A stretch of DNA of 64,000 nt from Caldicellulosiruptor owensensis OL (lineage in GTDB: Bacteria > Bacillota > Thermoanaerobacteria > Caldicellulosiruptorales > Caldicellulosiruptoraceae). The DNA is taken from the NCBI RefSeq assembly GCF_000166335.1, contig NC_014657.1, positions 1,594,501 through 1,658,500 on the forward strand, read 5' to 3'. Within the stretch, counting starts at the first letter, position 1, and each line of letters starts with the position of its first letter. A model generated the notes under the pieces. The model ran no database searches. It worked only from the letters and a program-made list of their open reading frames with translations, and was not told the DNA's origin. Shown in pieces: positions 1-8,308 of this stretch. A program made the translations under genes and the position numbers.

Positions 1-506
1 AAGTTTGGGTCGTCCGCATTTATTATAGCTAAAGCCTGTCCAATATGACTCAAAATCAGCTCTTTTACTCTGTCAAGTTCACCGTACCTGTCAAGCTGGT
101 CCCTGAACACATTTGTTGTGACAAATATGTCTGGTTTTAAATATCTTGTTACAAACGGCAGTGAACCTTCATCAACTTCAAAACATGCAATATCATAACT
201 TGACCTGAAATTATTTATAAAAGAGCTCACAATGCCATTTGCCATATTTGAACCTTTTAAATTAGAAAGTACAATTTTATCATTACCAATTAGCCAGTTT
301 ATTATATTGTTTGTAGTTGTTTTGCCATTTGTGCCTGAGATAAGTATCTTCAGTTTGCTTCTTTTATTAATTTCTTTCATAATCCCTGGATAAATCTTCA
401 GGGCAATCTTACCTGGAGCGCTTGTCGCATCTTGGCCAAAAAGCTTCAGCATAAGCTTAACAATCATCCCCAGCAAAATAGCAATGTAAAGTTTTATTTT
501 CTCCAA
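1..506 (-). CDS. murT: MurT-like Mur ligase, 5' part only
   Basis: The gene runs off the left edge, so only about 168 N-terminal residues are visible. After a hydrophobic start, a P-loop GTNGKTTT lies near residue 53, the ATP-binding motif of Mur ligases. The sequence resembles the Mur-ligase-like subunit of lipid II isoglutaminyl synthase (MurT), which with the GatD glutaminase amidates D-glutamate in the peptidoglycan stem. The start is a TTG at 504-506, 5 bases behind GGAGAGGAG. A gatD gene would be expected just beyond the left edge. It could also be another Mur-ligase middle-domain protein; MurT is the best fit from the short N-terminus before the P-loop. Transcription from xerD probably stops at the hairpin between the two genes. 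Confidence 0.8.
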   Translation of the reverse strand, partial: MEKIKLYIAILLGMIVKLMLKLFGQDATSAPGKIALKIYPGIMKEINKRSKLKILISGTNGKTTTNNIINWLIGNDKIVLSNLKGSNMANGIVSSFINNFRSSYDIACFEVDEGSLPFVTRYLKPDIFVTTNVFRDQLDRYGELDRVKELILSHIGQALAIINADDPN

Positions 507-540
507 TTTAGCTCCTCTCCCATATTCTAAAAATTTTGTA

Positions 541-570
541 AAAATATAAAAAAGCAAGGCACTGCCTTGC
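541..570 (-). terminator. Intrinsic terminator after xerD
   Basis: A perfect 7-bp stem, GCAAGGC/GCCTTGC with a 3-base loop (554-570), is followed on the minus strand by a T-rich run. It lies 28 bases beyond the xerD stop codon. Confidence 0.85.
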
Positions 571-598
571 CCCACATATTTTCAAAATAAAACTCCTA

Positions 599-1474
599 TT
601 ATGCACGTGGATGGGTTTTTTGATACACCTCTTTTAGCTTAACATTTGCAACCTGAAGATATCTCTGTGTTGTGGAAATATCAGCATGGCCAAGCATTTG
701 CTGAACAGCCCTCACATCCGCCCCATTTTCAATCAGATGGGTGGCAAAAGAGTGTCTGAGCACATGCGGTGTTATTTCTTTATCTATCTCCGCGCTTTGC
801 GCATAGAACTTTACTATCTTCCAAAATCCCTGTCTTGTCATTCTCTCACCGTTGAAGTTCAAAAACAGAGCTTCTTCATCTTTACTTTTTGCGAGGTAAG
901 GCCGCGAATAACGCAAATACTTCTCCACTGCCGAAATGGCATATGAACCAATAGGAATCACCCTGTCTCTTTTCTTGTTTTTGCAGATGATATATCCGTG
1001 TTCAAGATTAATGTCATCAAGATTTAGATTTATAAGCTCGCTTACCTTGATACCTGTTGCATATAAAAGTTCAAGCATTGCTTTGTCTCTTATTCCCTTA
1101 ATATCATCTTCCTTTGGACACGAAAGAAGTTTTTCCACCTCGTCTCTAGTAAGTATCTGAGGTGGATTCTTTTCAAGTTTGGGAGGTTCAATCTCAATTT
1201 TCCCAATATCGATAATTTTTTGAGTTTTCAAAAAATCGTAAAATACTTTGAGTGAAACAATTGCCCGTGCAATTGTACTGTTTGATTTCCCACTCTTTTG
1301 CATACTGATGATATATGCTATTAAAGTTGCCTGAGAAGTATTTTCAAGTTTTATCTTCATGTTGTCCAAAAATTCTATGTATTTTTTAGCATCCCGCAAA
1401 TATGAGCTTATGGTATTTTGTGAAAACCTATTCTGTCTTTGAAGATGATCGCAAAAAGCTTCCACAATACTCAT
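599..1474 (-). CDS. xerD: XerD-type tyrosine recombinase
   Basis: This is a 291-residue tyrosine recombinase of the size expected for XerC/XerD, which resolve chromosome dimers at dif. The N-terminal SAM-like core-binding domain spans about residues 1-90 and the catalytic domain about 105-290. Visible catalytic positions are the HVLRHSFATHL box, the LGH motif and the nucleophile in STTQRYLQ. The first catalytic arginine, normally in ATGLRVSEL, reads ATGIKVSEL, so lysine replaces it. I chose XerD rather than XerC because it sits downstream of spoIIM, the order also known in Bacillus subtilis (ripX/xerD). It is the last gene before a strong terminator. Confidence 0.88.
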   Translation of the reverse strand: MSIVEAFCDHLQRQNRFSQNTISSYLRDAKKYIEFLDNMKIKLENTSQATLIAYIISMQKSGKSNSTIARAIVSLKVFYDFLKTQKIIDIGKIEIEPPKLEKNPPQILTRDEVEKLLSCPKEDDIKGIRDKAMLELLYATGIKVSELINLNLDDINLEHGYIICKNKKRDRVIPIGSYAISAVEKYLRYSRPYLAKSKDEEALFLNFNGERMTRQGFWKIVKFYAQSAEIDKEITPHVLRHSFATHLIENGADVRAVQQMLGHADISTTQRYLQVANVKLKEVYQKTHPRA

Positions 1475-1526
1475 CTATTCTCAAATCCCCTTTTAGAAAA
1501 ATAAGCTCCTGAACAAAGCTTACAGT

Positions 1527-2090
1527 TTATATTAACTTACATGCAAATTTCGCCAGCATATTGTCAATCAACAATATACCGCATACTAAAAGTAATATAA
1601 CCAATCCTATTACAGCAGTTGATTTTCTGTCTATTTTTACCATTCTGTCTCTAAAAAATAACGTTATAAATGAATACAGAATAAGTATAATCAAAAATAT
1701 AAAAACAATCAATTCTTTCAACAATATATAAGAGAAAAAGAATGTAAGTCCATGTATTTTATACACGTAAAAAAATATAGAGCTGGTGAGTCCAAAAGCA
1801 AATCCTTTAAACATTACAATCCCTATGTTCAGAAACTGCATATATCTGTGAAGATTGGAAAGCCCCCATATGCACAGGCAGACCAATATTACCCCTGCTG
1901 AGGAAATCAAAACATTTTTCCAATAGGCATCTCTGTCCTGTTTAGCCATATTCATTGAAAGTGAAACAAAACTCGAAAGCTGGTTTTTCTGGTTTAAATC
2001 CATTCCTAAAAAAAACTTTATACCGAAAAATATACTAAGTACGTACAAAAGGAAAATAGATACAATTAAAAGTTTTATCCTTGTCCTCAT
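1527..2090 (-). CDS. spoIIM: Stage II sporulation protein M-like membrane protein
   Basis: A 187-residue, very hydrophobic protein with about five predicted membrane segments. Size, topology and position between spoIIP and xerD match SpoIIM, which with SpoIID and SpoIIP forms the peptidoglycan-remodelling complex that drives engulfment of the forespore. No catalytic motif is expected and none is seen. The call rests on family resemblance plus synteny; a search against the SpoIIM family (Pfam PF01944) would decide it. It lies 53 bases downstream of the small membrane protein gene and probably shares its transcript. Confidence 0.75.
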   Translation of the reverse strand: MRTRIKLLIVSIFLLYVLSIFFGIKFFLGMDLNQKNQLSSFVSLSMNMAKQDRDAYWKNVLISSAGVILVCLCIWGLSNLHRYMQFLNIGIVMFKGFAFGLTSSIFFYVYKIHGLTFFFSYILLKELIVFIFLIILILYSFITLFFRDRMVKIDRKSTAVIGLVILLLVCGILLIDNMLAKFACKLI

Positions 2091-2143
2091 TGTTAGCTTC
2101 TCTTTTGCAAGAGTTTATAGTAAAAGAATATGTCAATCTCATT

Positions 2144-2470
2144 TTAATTATTCCCTACCAGAGAAAATAGATACCCTTTTGATTTAAAAATGAGATAGTT
2201 TGTCTTTTTATAAAAGCGGTTTGGCAAGTTTTTGCTAATCTTGATTGAAAACCTTCCACCTGCGAATTTTAAATTAACGTTATCGTAGCTGAAAAGTATT
2301 TTGAGGATGTACTCATCGTGTGGCAGCAGTTTTTGCTTGCTCAGCTCAACTATAAAGAGCATAATCAAAAAGAAAACCACTACCAAAATCAGCCCTCTTC
2401 TTATCCTTTCGATAAAATTTTTATATTCACAATACCTTTTGTATCTACTTCTTCTCAAACCAACATTCAC
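2144..2470 (-). CDS. Small single-pass membrane protein between spoIIP and spoIIM
   Basis: I do not recognise this 108-residue protein. It has a basic N-terminus (about residues 1-25), one strong membrane segment (about 27-45) and a basic, beta-rich C-terminal part that would lie outside the membrane. The start is a GTG overlapping the spoIIP stop (GTGA), behind a GGGAAGG ribosome binding site, so translation is probably coupled to spoIIP. The position recalls the small yqzK gene beside spoIIM in Bacillus, but I cannot claim homology. Confidence 0.7.
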   Translation of the reverse strand: MNVGLRRSRYKRYCEYKNFIERIRRGLILVVVFFLIMLFIVELSKQKLLPHDEYILKILFSYDNVNLKFAGGRFSIKISKNLPNRFYKKTNYLIFKSKGYLFSLVGNN

Positions 2471-3597
2471 CTTCCCATGATGGTATCATCCAATGCCTTT
2501 GCAATAATCTGACAACTTCTTAAAGCTTCTTCCAACGTATTACCATTGCTACCAACTTCAATGATTATCGCATATGGTGATACATGTTGATTGTACCGCG
2601 CAGCAGAAAGGTTTATAGGTCTTGTAATCTGCGGGCATATTTTGCTGAGATTTTTTTGAAGATGTACAGCAAACAAAAGGTTTTGTCGCCAAAATGGATG
2701 AAAAAGACCAAGTTTGTCTGTCCCCACAACAAGCATAACTTTTGCAACCTCATATCCAAACGCAACTGTTGAAACCTTCATCTTCTTTGAACCACTTCCA
2801 ATAGCATCCCTGTGCAAATCTATAAAGACTTTTATATCAGGATGTTCACTTTTATATTTCTCAATTACCTTCAATGACCTCGAATAAGAACCCTTGTATT
2901 CTGGATAATCATTTATTTCCTTGCTGTGATAAACCTTATAACCATACTGTTTTTCCAAGATCTTCTTTAGCTCTTCCCCTACTCTCACAACATTGTAGTT
3001 AAAATCAAGCGTTCTGTCTGTTGACCCGGGTGTGTATACAAGGCTTTGGGAAAAAGTATTATAGCTTTCTGTTGTGTGAGTATGGTAAATCAAAATTGAT
3101 GGTTTTTTACCATTGAAGATTTTGAAGCTCGTTTTCAAAAGAGTATCAACATCAACCTTATAATCTGTTTGGTTCATGACCTCTATGTTGTAAAATCCAC
3201 TTTTTTGAGTGCTGTTTTCGAAGTATTTCTGAAATTCAATGTACTCATTCTGGCTTTCAAGCTGGCTATTTTTTTGTGCTTTTTGAACATCCTGGTTATA
3301 ATCTATTACAATGGCATCATCTTCATACGCAGGCGAATCCTCAATCTCTTGAACACTTATTACTGCAAACAAAGGATAAGAAAATCTTATTAGGTTTTCA
3401 ATCTTAAAAACTTCATTTGCGGAACCGCCAGATAAAATGGGCAAATTAAAAGAAATTATCTCTTTTGAATACCTGAAAAGCACTGCTCTTGCTGTTTGGT
3501 TGAAAAAGATTAACCTCTCAACTAAAAAGCCAGTGCCCAGTATAAAGAATATAGTACCTATCAATACTACCTTTTTAAAATCAACAACCTTAACCAT
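2467..3597 (-). CDS. spoIIP: Stage II sporulation protein P (cell-wall amidase/endopeptidase)
   Basis: A 376-residue protein with one N-terminal membrane anchor (about residues 8-28) and a C-terminal SpoIIP catalytic domain. Visible motifs are IYHTHTTES near residue 171, whose His and Glu are metal/catalytic residues in the family, DLHRDAIG, and IIEVGSNGNTLEEA near the end. SpoIIP cleaves peptidoglycan in the engulfing membrane together with SpoIID and SpoIIM. An AAAGGAG lies 15 bases before the ATG at 3597, rather far, so initiation may be weak. It overlaps the next gene by 4 bases. All key motifs look intact. Confidence 0.92.
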   Translation of the reverse strand: MVKVVDFKKVVLIGTIFFILGTGFLVERLIFFNQTARAVLFRYSKEIISFNLPILSGGSANEVFKIENLIRFSYPLFAVISVQEIEDSPAYEDDAIVIDYNQDVQKAQKNSQLESQNEYIEFQKYFENSTQKSGFYNIEVMNQTDYKVDVDTLLKTSFKIFNGKKPSILIYHTHTTESYNTFSQSLVYTPGSTDRTLDFNYNVVRVGEELKKILEKQYGYKVYHSKEINDYPEYKGSYSRSLKVIEKYKSEHPDIKVFIDLHRDAIGSGSKKMKVSTVAFGYEVAKVMLVVGTDKLGLFHPFWRQNLLFAVHLQKNLSKICPQITRPINLSAARYNQHVSPYAIIIEVGSNGNTLEEALRSCQIIAKALDDTIMGR

Positions 3598-3694
3598 TTA
3601 AGTTGTTCAAAACTCCTTTTAAAACCTTTGCTCTCTTCTTAAAACTTTCTTTTAAAATTCTTATTCTTCAGGTTCTCTATTTATTACAATTCCA

Positions 3695-4678
3695 TTAATT
3701 TACATATCTATACTCATCATTTTCTTTTACCTCTGGGTGAATCGCCATATTTATCCCGTCTGCAATCACAGTTGAAATGTTCTCAACAATCCTGTCGATG
3801 TCTTTTGGTGTCACAAAAAGATTACCATAGTAAGGGTATATAACCTCTTTGATAAGATTAAACCTGTCCTCATCAGGAATACTCTCCAAAAGCATATAAA
3901 GCGGCGATGATCTTTCTGTTTCGTTTTTCAGTCTTTCAATCAGAAGGTCTATGGCATCATTTGCAATAATTGCTGCATCAACAACCATAGGAACACCAAT
4001 TGCCACCACCGGCACACCAACTGTATCTTTTGTGATACCTTTTCGTTCATTTCCAATACCTGAACCGGGAATAATACCTGTATCTGCAATCTGGATAGCA
4101 GTTGATATCCTCTCAAGCCTTCTTGAAGCAAGTGCATCAATTGCAATTATTAAATCAGGATGTATCTTTTGAACAATACCGCTTATTATCTCGCTGGTTT
4201 CAATTCCAGTTATACCCAGAACACCTGGCGATATTGCGCAAACAGATCGTATTCGCCTGTCTTGGACCTTTTCTGGCACAAACTCAAACAAATGACGTGT
4301 TATCAACACCTTTGACACAACTTTTGGCCCTAAAGAGTCGGGCGTAACATTCCAGTTGCCAAGTCCAACAACAAGCACAGAAGATTTTTGTGACACATTT
4401 ATTAAGCTTTCAAGCTCGTTTGCCAGTACCTTTGAAACCTTTTCCTGAACATCAAAATCTTCATCGCGCAGCCCATCAGCTTCGATTGTGATATAATTAC
4501 CCATAGGCTTTTGCAAAATAGCTTCACCTTTTATAGAGTTAATCTTGACCTTAGTGATTTTAATTTTATCGTCAAACTCTTTTCTCTCTTCGACCTCAAC
4601 ACCTTCTATCTCCCTTCCAAACCCTTTTTGGACAAGTTCTCTCGTCTCAAGGGCAAGATCTGTTTGAATTTTAAACAT
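3695..4678 (-). CDS. gpr: Germination protease GPR
   Basis: A 327-residue GPR, the aspartic-type protease that degrades alpha/beta-type SASPs when spores germinate. The N-terminus carries the TDLALE segment at which the zymogen is processed. The core has VVGLGNWNVTPDSLGPK, ISPGVLGITGIET, DALASRR and the GIGNERKG loop. The ATG at 4678 has an AAAGGTGGG site 8 bases upstream. Its presumed substrate, an sspF-type SASP gene, lies immediately upstream on the same strand, separated by a hairpin. Length and motifs are normal for an active enzyme. Confidence 0.95.
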   Translation of the reverse strand: MFKIQTDLALETRELVQKGFGREIEGVEVEERKEFDDKIKITKVKINSIKGEAILQKPMGNYITIEADGLRDEDFDVQEKVSKVLANELESLINVSQKSSVLVVGLGNWNVTPDSLGPKVVSKVLITRHLFEFVPEKVQDRRIRSVCAISPGVLGITGIETSEIISGIVQKIHPDLIIAIDALASRRLERISTAIQIADTGIIPGSGIGNERKGITKDTVGVPVVAIGVPMVVDAAIIANDAIDLLIERLKNETERSSPLYMLLESIPDEDRFNLIKEVIYPYYGNLFVTPKDIDRIVENISTVIADGINMAIHPEVKENDEYRYVN

Positions 4679-4765
4679 TCTCTTTTCCCACCTTTCTTTT
4701 TAAACTTCTCCCTATAAATTATTGTTTTCACTTTTGAGGTCATTTAACCAGAAATGCATGTTAAA

Positions 4766-4796
4766 AGGGAACTGCAAGATTACATTCTTGCAGCCC
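4766..4796 (-). terminator. Hairpin after the SASP gene
   Basis: A perfect 8-bp stem, CTGCAAGA/TCTTGCAG (4772-4793), followed on the minus strand by TTCCCTTTT. A second inverted repeat, CCCCCT/AGGGGG, overlaps its upstream side. The T tract is interrupted, so termination may be partial and may allow some read-through into gpr. Confidence 0.6.
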
Positions 4797-4816
4797 CCTC
4801 CATTTATAAAAGGGGG

Positions 4817-4972
4817 TTATTGCCTTTCTTTCAAGGCTCTTTCTGCCATCTCGATCGCTTTTCTGACAATGTTACCACAGTCGCGCGATTTTACTTCTCC
4901 CCAACCGTACTTTGATACTGTGTCGTACACTCCAAGTTCTTTTGCTATTTCCATTTTGAGCTCCTCTGACAT
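4817..4972 (-). CDS. sspF: Alpha/beta-type small acid-soluble spore protein, SspF-like
   Basis: A short reading frame of 51 codons from the ATG at 4972. It reads MSEELKMEIAKELGVYDTV, then YGWGEVKSRDCGNIVRKAIE, matching the SspF subgroup of DNA-binding SASPs (compare MSDEFKYELAKDLGFYDTV of Bacillus SspF, from memory). A CTG six codons upstream (4990) would add MARQKI, which resembles the basic N-terminus of SspF, and it has AAAGGGGG 8 bases before it; the ATG has only a weak AAGG. The true start may therefore be the CTG. The GPR cleavage region (E-I/L-A near residue 9) is conserved. It is transcribed just ahead of gpr. Confidence 0.85.
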   Translation of the reverse strand: MSEELKMEIAKELGVYDTVSKYGWGEVKSRDCGNIVRKAIEMAERALKERQ

Positions 4973-5067
4973 GATCTTTTGCCTTGCCAGGCTAATCGCC
5001 CCCTTTGCGGTTTTATCACCGCATATCTTAGTTTGTTCAAAAACAATTCAATTTATTCTTCATTTAC

Positions 5068-6468
5068 TTACATTGACAAAATTCCATTAGGGTCTTTAAT
5101 TATCTCTAAGATATTTTCTTCCTTCCCAGTGATTGCATTTATATAATCAGCAAAATATTTGCCATCGTATTTGCCTAAAAATTCATATGTGAAGACTTCT
5201 TTTCCAGAATCAAGTGGAATTATAGCAAGCGATACGCTTTGCACATCAAAATTTTTGCTAATTAATCCTCTTGCCTGTTTTTCAGATATTGCAGGTTCAG
5301 GGATCTTCCTTGAAGTGTGGGACATATAATATGCTGTTGCATCAAACCCTACTATTTGTCCCGTGTCAAGAGCAACTCTAACTTTCACCATATCAGGGTA
5401 TATCTTAACACCATTTTGCTGATAGATATAATTTATCAGGGCAGTGTTGTCCTGTTTTAGATAAAAGGTGTCAATCATGTTAGCAAAACCTTTTTCAATT
5501 AAAAACTTTTTAGCATTTTCCTTTGCTTTCGCAACACCTATTTTTGGGGAAGAGGAAGCCCTGTTGTCAATCATCCAAATTATTTTACCACCTTTTTTAG
5601 AAATAGCTATTGTGATTGTTCTATCCCGAATTTTTCTGTCAGGAATTATCTCAAAAGTATAAATCTTTATTCTATCTCCTGAAAGTCCTAAATAATTAAC
5701 AATGTCAGCTCTTTCAAGATTTAAAAAGTCAAGTGCAATCTTTTTTGCCTGTTCTTTGTTTACAAGCTTCTCTGGAAGCCCTTTTGGAGTTTGGCGACTG
5801 ATGTGGTCAGAAAAAGGTCCGTCATATATCAAAGTTGGGTAGTCTTTAAACCCTGCCTCAACTGCCAGCATCCTGCTGCTTGTAACATTCTGAGCTATCC
5901 TTCTGAACCTTGACGTTCCAACTACTCTGACCTCGCCCCATCTCAGCCTTCCCTGACTTATCTCAATTGCAAGCTCATTCAAGTTGTTACTGAGTTTATC
6001 CGCATACGCTCGAAGTTTTTTGAGCTGTTGTTTTTGAGGCAATGTCTCTTTTTTGCCGCTCATGAGCTGTTTTGAAAGTGAAAAACTGAGATCTCCAACT
6101 TGGGTAAGATACTTTGCTGTCTTTTCTAAGGCAACATTATTTTCAATAGGAAGCTGGGAAAGGTTCTCCTGCGCTGCAAAAGCGTTTCGCCACACCTCGG
6201 TATATAAAACTGCTCTTTGCCTGTCATCGCCTGACACTTCAGCTTTTGAAAGAAGCGCCTGAATGTTTTGAACATAACCTACCATGTCGAAAAATGCTCT
6301 GTGCCACATATTGGTAAGATAGTTGTGGTAGTTTGCTTTTCCTTTATACTGGTTTACTCCCCAAAGCGCTACAATAACCAAAATACCAAGTGTGATTGCC
6401 ATCACGCTCCAGAGCCTAACACTCTTCAGTCTTTCCCTAAATTCTTTGTATCCACCTAAAATACTCAA
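5068..6468 (-). CDS. ypeB: Germination protein YpeB
   Basis: A 466-residue YpeB with an N-terminal membrane segment (about residues 20-38), a long helical middle part and C-terminal PepSY-type repeats (about 240-460). YpeB stabilises and localises the cortex-lytic enzyme SleB in spores. The start is a TTG at 6468 with GAGGTGAG 6 bases before it. It lies 29 bases downstream of sleB, the usual sleB-ypeB operon. Length is close to other family members and no breakage is visible. Confidence 0.93.
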   Translation of the reverse strand: MSILGGYKEFRERLKSVRLWSVMAITLGILVIVALWGVNQYKGKANYHNYLTNMWHRAFFDMVGYVQNIQALLSKAEVSGDDRQRAVLYTEVWRNAFAAQENLSQLPIENNVALEKTAKYLTQVGDLSFSLSKQLMSGKKETLPQKQQLKKLRAYADKLSNNLNELAIEISQGRLRWGEVRVVGTSRFRRIAQNVTSSRMLAVEAGFKDYPTLIYDGPFSDHISRQTPKGLPEKLVNKEQAKKIALDFLNLERADIVNYLGLSGDRIKIYTFEIIPDRKIRDRTITIAISKKGGKIIWMIDNRASSSPKIGVAKAKENAKKFLIEKGFANMIDTFYLKQDNTALINYIYQQNGVKIYPDMVKVRVALDTGQIVGFDATAYYMSHTSRKIPEPAISEKQARGLISKNFDVQSVSLAIIPLDSGKEVFTYEFLGKYDGKYFADYINAITGKEENILEIIKDPNGILSM

Positions 6469-6497
6469 GTTAATCTCACCTCTTTAGCTTATTGATT

Positions 6498-7055
6498 TTA
6501 TTTTGCAAACCTGTGCTTGCCAATGACAAGCATAACTTTTCTACTCCAAATCCATTTGTTTGTTGTCTTTGCAGGATTGTAGTAATATATACAACCATTT
6601 GTCGGGTCCCATCCATTTAACGCTTCCCTTGCAGCTTTTAGCGCTGTTGGTTCAAGCTTTGCATTAATTTGACCGTCGGACACACAAGTAAAAGCACCTG
6701 GCTGATAGATTACACCACTGATTGTCTTTGGAAATCCAGGATGTTTTGTCCTATTTATAATCACAGCACCAATTGCAACCTGACCTATATAGGGTTCTCC
6801 CCTCGCTTCGCCGTTTATTACTCTGGCTAAAAGATATAAATCTTTATTTTGATAACTTGTTGACCCCTGAGTTTCAACAAACTCGTTTAAAACTTCTTTG
6901 TCAGTACTTTCTAATGCTTTTTCAAGTTTTTTTTCAATATTTTCGTAACTTGCTCTTTTTATATCATAAATAAGCTTTGCAGAATATATACTGAGGATAA
7001 AACTTATTAAAAGAAAAACGATAATAAGTGAATATCTTTTTAATAGTTTAGCCAT
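6498..7055 (-). CDS. sleB: Spore cortex-lytic enzyme SleB (hydrolase_2 family)
   Basis: A 185-residue protein starting at the ATG at 7055 (MAKLLKRYSLI), with a GGGGG stretch 9 bases upstream; a longer reading frame to 7172 has no ribosome site. An N-terminal membrane/signal segment (about 9-27) is followed by a Hydrolase_2 domain (about 80-185). The catalytic glutamate is in VINGEARGE, and the motifs AIGAVIINR and YYYNPAKT are typical of SleB/CwlJ lytic transglycosylases acting on muramic-delta-lactam. It lacks the N-terminal peptidoglycan-binding repeats found in Bacillus SleB, as in some clostridial forms. ypeB follows it. Confidence 0.9.
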   Translation of the reverse strand: MAKLLKRYSLIIVFLLISFILSIYSAKLIYDIKRASYENIEKKLEKALESTDKEVLNEFVETQGSTSYQNKDLYLLARVINGEARGEPYIGQVAIGAVIINRTKHPGFPKTISGVIYQPGAFTCVSDGQINAKLEPTALKAAREALNGWDPTNGCIYYYNPAKTTNKWIWSRKVMLVIGKHRFAK

Positions 7056-7172
7056 AATCACAAACCCCCGAAAATAAATTTTTCTAAAATTATTTTTTGT
7101 AACCTCATTTTTATTATTCAAAATTAGCGGTAAAATAAACTTAAAAACTTGCAAGGGTGGAGGAAAAAACAA

Positions 7173-8285
7173 ATGAAGGTTTTGATATTAAGTCTTGATG
7201 CAGGCGGAGGACATTTTGCTGCTTCAAATGCACTTAAAACTGCTATTTTACAAAAATACCCTGAGTCACAAGTAGAAATTATAGATACTCTGAAAATCAT
7301 AAGTCCAATACTTGACAAACTTGCCGTGGGAACATATTTAAAAGCAATCAAATCAGTGCCATTTATTTACGGTCTTGTATATGATTCTACTGACAAAGAA
7401 CCTCCAACTAAATGGAGCAGAGCTTTGTATGAAAAGTTTTATTTTGCATTTTATAAACTCTACAATATTATTTCAGATTTCAAACCAGATATAATAATTG
7501 GGACTCATCCATCACCTGTTGACATGGTGACCCAACTTAAAAAAAGAGGAAACATAAATATGCCTATAATAAGTATTGTCACTGATTTTACTATTCATCC
7601 ATACTGGATAAACCATTTTGTCGATTATATTATTGTTCATCATCAAAACCTGGTATATGAAGCAATTAAAAAAGGTGCACAAAAAGACAAAGTAGCGCCA
7701 CTTGGAATCCCTATAAATCCTTCGTTTGCTCAAACATATGACAAAAAAGAAATTATTAAAAATTTGAACCTTGAAGATAGACCAACCATTCTTGTTATGG
7801 GTGGAAGCTTGGGGCTTGGAAACATAGAAGAGATTGTTGAAAAGGTTTGTAAAATATGTGATGAAGCTTACCAGATAATTGTGGTTGCTGGAAAAAATAA
7901 GGCTCTCAAAAAAGCTTTGGAAGAAAAAAATTTTGGAAGAAAGATAATAGTATTCGGGTTTATTGATTTCATAGACAAGCTTATGGCGATAAGTGATATT
8001 CTCATAACAAAACCCGGAGGACTTACATGCGCAGAAGCACTATCTCGCAAACTTCCCATGATATTAATCTCTCCTATTCCCGGACAAGAAGAAAGAAATA
8101 CTTTTTATCTTATAAACAATGGAGCTGCTGCGTACGTAAAAAATACCGAGAACTTTGATATAGTATTTAGTCAGATAATAAACAACCCTCAACGTTTAGA
8201 GCATATGAAGCTTGCCTGCTCGTTTTTGGGAAAACCAAACTCGTCACTTGACATTGCAGAATTTATAAGGGGAATGGCAGGATAA
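7173..8285 (+). CDS. MGDG-synthase family glycosyltransferase
   Basis: A 370-residue GT28/MGDG-synthase family enzyme, from the ATG at 7173 behind GGTGGAGG. The N-terminal MGDG_synth domain begins MKVLILSLDAGGGH with the glycine-rich acceptor loop, and the C-terminal GT-B domain carries MGGSLGLGN and TKPGGLTCAEAL, which bind the UDP-sugar. Homologues (UgtP/YpfP, MurG-related) transfer glucose or galactose from the UDP-sugar to diacylglycerol, making glycolipids or lipoteichoic acid anchors. The exact sugar and acceptor cannot be told from sequence. It stands alone, divergent from sleB, and ends in a hairpin that contains its stop codon. Confidence 0.85.
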   Translation: MKVLILSLDAGGGHFAASNALKTAILQKYPESQVEIIDTLKIISPILDKLAVGTYLKAIKSVPFIYGLVYDSTDKEPPTKWSRALYEKFYFAFYKLYNIISDFKPDIIIGTHPSPVDMVTQLKKRGNINMPIISIVTDFTIHPYWINHFVDYIIVHHQNLVYEAIKKGAQKDKVAPLGIPINPSFAQTYDKKEIIKNLNLEDRPTILVMGGSLGLGNIEEIVEKVCKICDEAYQIIVVAGKNKALKKALEEKNFGRKIIVFGFIDFIDKLMAISDILITKPGGLTCAEALSRKLPMILISPIPGQEERNTFYLINNGAAAYVKNTENFDIVFSQIINNPQRLEHMKLACSFLGKPNSSLDIAEFIRGMAG

Positions 8286-8300
8286 CTGCTCATTCCCCTT
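8267..8300. terminator. Bidirectional hairpin between convergent genes
   Basis: AAGGGGAATG and CATTCCCCTT form a 10-bp stem that continues with GCAG/CTGC around a short loop. It contains the glycosyltransferase stop codon and lies just beyond the stop codon of the convergent M23 gene. Flanking T tracts are weak. Confidence 0.7.
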
Positions 8301-8308
8301 ACCCTTGT

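Noticed and set aside
5005..5025. GCGGT/ACCGC inverted repeat upstream of the sspF-like gene
   Set aside because: Short stem followed by AAAGGGGG rather than a T run; may merely precede the ribosome site. Too small to call a terminator of ypeB.
4722..5090. 122-codon plus-strand frame
   Set aside because: It lies antisense to the sspF-like gene and its flanks; the minus-strand protein has clear family motifs and the plus-strand one has none and no ribosome site.
7056..7172. Forespore-type (SigF/SigG) promoter upstream of sleB
   Set aside because: I looked for the known spacing and boxes in the divergent gap and found no convincing match, only AT-rich sequence.
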